Assembly: GCF_001544835.2 (NCBI RefSeq)
Contig: NZ_FCNX02000009.1
Coordinates: 186,001-250,000, forward strand
DNA length: 64,000 nt
Origin: Caballeronia fortuita
Lineage (GTDB): Bacteria > Pseudomonadota > Gammaproteobacteria > Burkholderiales > Burkholderiaceae
Direction: 5' to 3'
The position numbers were made by a program, and so were the translations under genes. Positions 63,546-64,000 of this stretch are shown here, piece after piece (the stretch's first letter is position 1; each line of letters starts with the position of its first letter). The notes under the pieces are model-generated. The model was not told the DNA's origin and searched no databases. It saw only the letters and a list, made by a program, of their open reading frames with translations.

Positions 63546-63879
63546 ATTGAAGTTGACGAGACTGTGAGCCTTCCGCCCTTCGTGCTCAAGCAGTCGACAA
63601 CTCGGCGAGCTGTTGAGCCTCCAGCGCGTGGCGCGCGGTGTCAAGCAAACTGATGCAGCCGCACGGGCTGGATTGTCGCGTAACACCTCCTACCGCTTGG
63701 AGCACGGAGACCTGTGTCTCGCGGTAGGGCGGATTTTCCGCTACCTTGAAGCCATCGCGCCGGGAACCACGCTCGAGAGTCTTCACGAGCAAAAAGACCC
63801 CTGTGCGCAAGCTGCTCGTGAACGGAGAACCCGAGTGAGCGGCCTGAGTGCGGCCGAGCTCGACGAGCTGAACTTTTGA
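63546..63879 (+). pseudogene. HipB-like antitoxin/regulator, copy 2, broken
   Basis: The DNA is highly similar to copy 1 throughout. The start codon position reads ATT instead of ATG, and a one-base loss near 63593 shifts the frame. Only from 63613 on does the frame match (SLQRVARGVKQTDAAARAGL, then SRNTSYRLEHGDLCLA). The end GLSAAELDELNF is intact. It cannot make a full-length protein. Confidence 0.75.
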
Positions 63880-63886
63880 GACCGAC

Positions 63887-64000
63887 ATGGCCAAAAGAGA
63901 AAACAAGCTCACGAAGTTTTGCACATATCGGTTCCGCGTGAACACTGTATGGCCAGTCCACGGCCGCCGAGGAGCCCTCCCTGAGACTAATGCCGCGCGG
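63887..64000 (+). CDS. Start of a gene after HipB-like copy 2, cut by the window end (possible hipA remnant)
   Basis: An ATG opens MAKRENKLTKFCTYRFRVN and remains open to the window end (38 codons). MAKR at this distance from a HipB-like gene is how many hipA toxin genes begin. The following residues do not resemble HipA, however, and the DNA diverges from copy 1 after about 20 bases, so a truncated or replaced toxin is more likely. Confidence 0.35.
   Translation, partial: MAKRENKLTKFCTYRFRVNTVWPVHGRRGALPETNAAR

Noticed and set aside
36100..64000. Search for a CRISPR array or guide-RNA repeats that could accompany a Tn7-like CAST system
   Set aside because: No regularly spaced direct repeats of 25-40 bp and no Cas-like proteins were seen in the window.

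Overview
The first 36 kb have a very GC-rich, densely packed gene layout. The content is aerobic CoA-linked aromatic catabolism, sulfonate and sulfate-ester use, sulfite oxidation, and many AraC, LysR, IclR and MarR regulators. This fits a soil or plant-associated Burkholderiaceae (Paraburkholderia/Caballeronia type), probably on a chromid or megaplasmid. From about 36.1 kb the sequence changes. Base composition falls, intergenic gaps widen, pseudogenes appear and most proteins are unfamiliar. This is a mobile accessory island.

Region 1 (1-9.8 kb, minus strand): a nine-gene, tightly overlapped operon for anthranilate (2-aminobenzoate) degradation through 2-aminobenzoyl-CoA. It encodes a two-domain FAD monooxygenase/flavin reductase, SDR, MarR regulator, enoyl-CoA hydratase, acyl-CoA dehydrogenase, thioesterase, RidA and CoA ligase, followed by a DppA-like binding protein cut by the window edge. 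A promoter with a direct repeat and an inverted repeat lies upstream.

Region 2 (9.9-25 kb): a glycine-zipper protein, an AraC/DUF1479 pair, an orphan sugar-binding protein, a LysR/nitronate monooxygenase pair, a TauD-type dioxygenase with a sulfonate-type ABC transporter (two permeases), and assorted small enzymes including a FlgM-like protein.

Region 3 (24.3-36.1 kb): a sulfatase operon (sulfatase, formylglycine-generating enzyme, binding protein, Cys-cluster protein) divergent from a molybdenum sulfite dehydrogenase and its cytochrome c. An LLM-type monooxygenase and an IclR / MFS / type II dehydroquinase cluster follow.

Region 4 (36.1-64 kb): the accessory island. It carries a decayed tyrosine recombinase and a decayed small gene, then a tandem array of an unrecognised ~200-residue family sharing a W-L-A/S-D core, some members decayed. 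A Tn7-like core (TnsA, TnsB, TnsC, minus strand) is followed by two mutually related unknown genes and a protein that joins a possibly TnsE-like N-terminus to an IS5-type DNA-binding domain. On the other side of tnsA are two copies of a module pairing a DUF6471 protein with a HAD-fold protein that has lost its nucleophilic Asp. Each copy has its own palindromic operator present twice. An MbcA/ParS-like protein, an XRE regulator, an RNase H, two copies of a HipB-like unit with matching palindromes, an IS66 remnant, a KOW-like protein and a short TniQ complete the window. A CCGTTTTAG-type motif recurs in most island intergenic gaps.

All calls come from reading the sequence by eye. Family assignments rest on motifs and gene order, not on searches.
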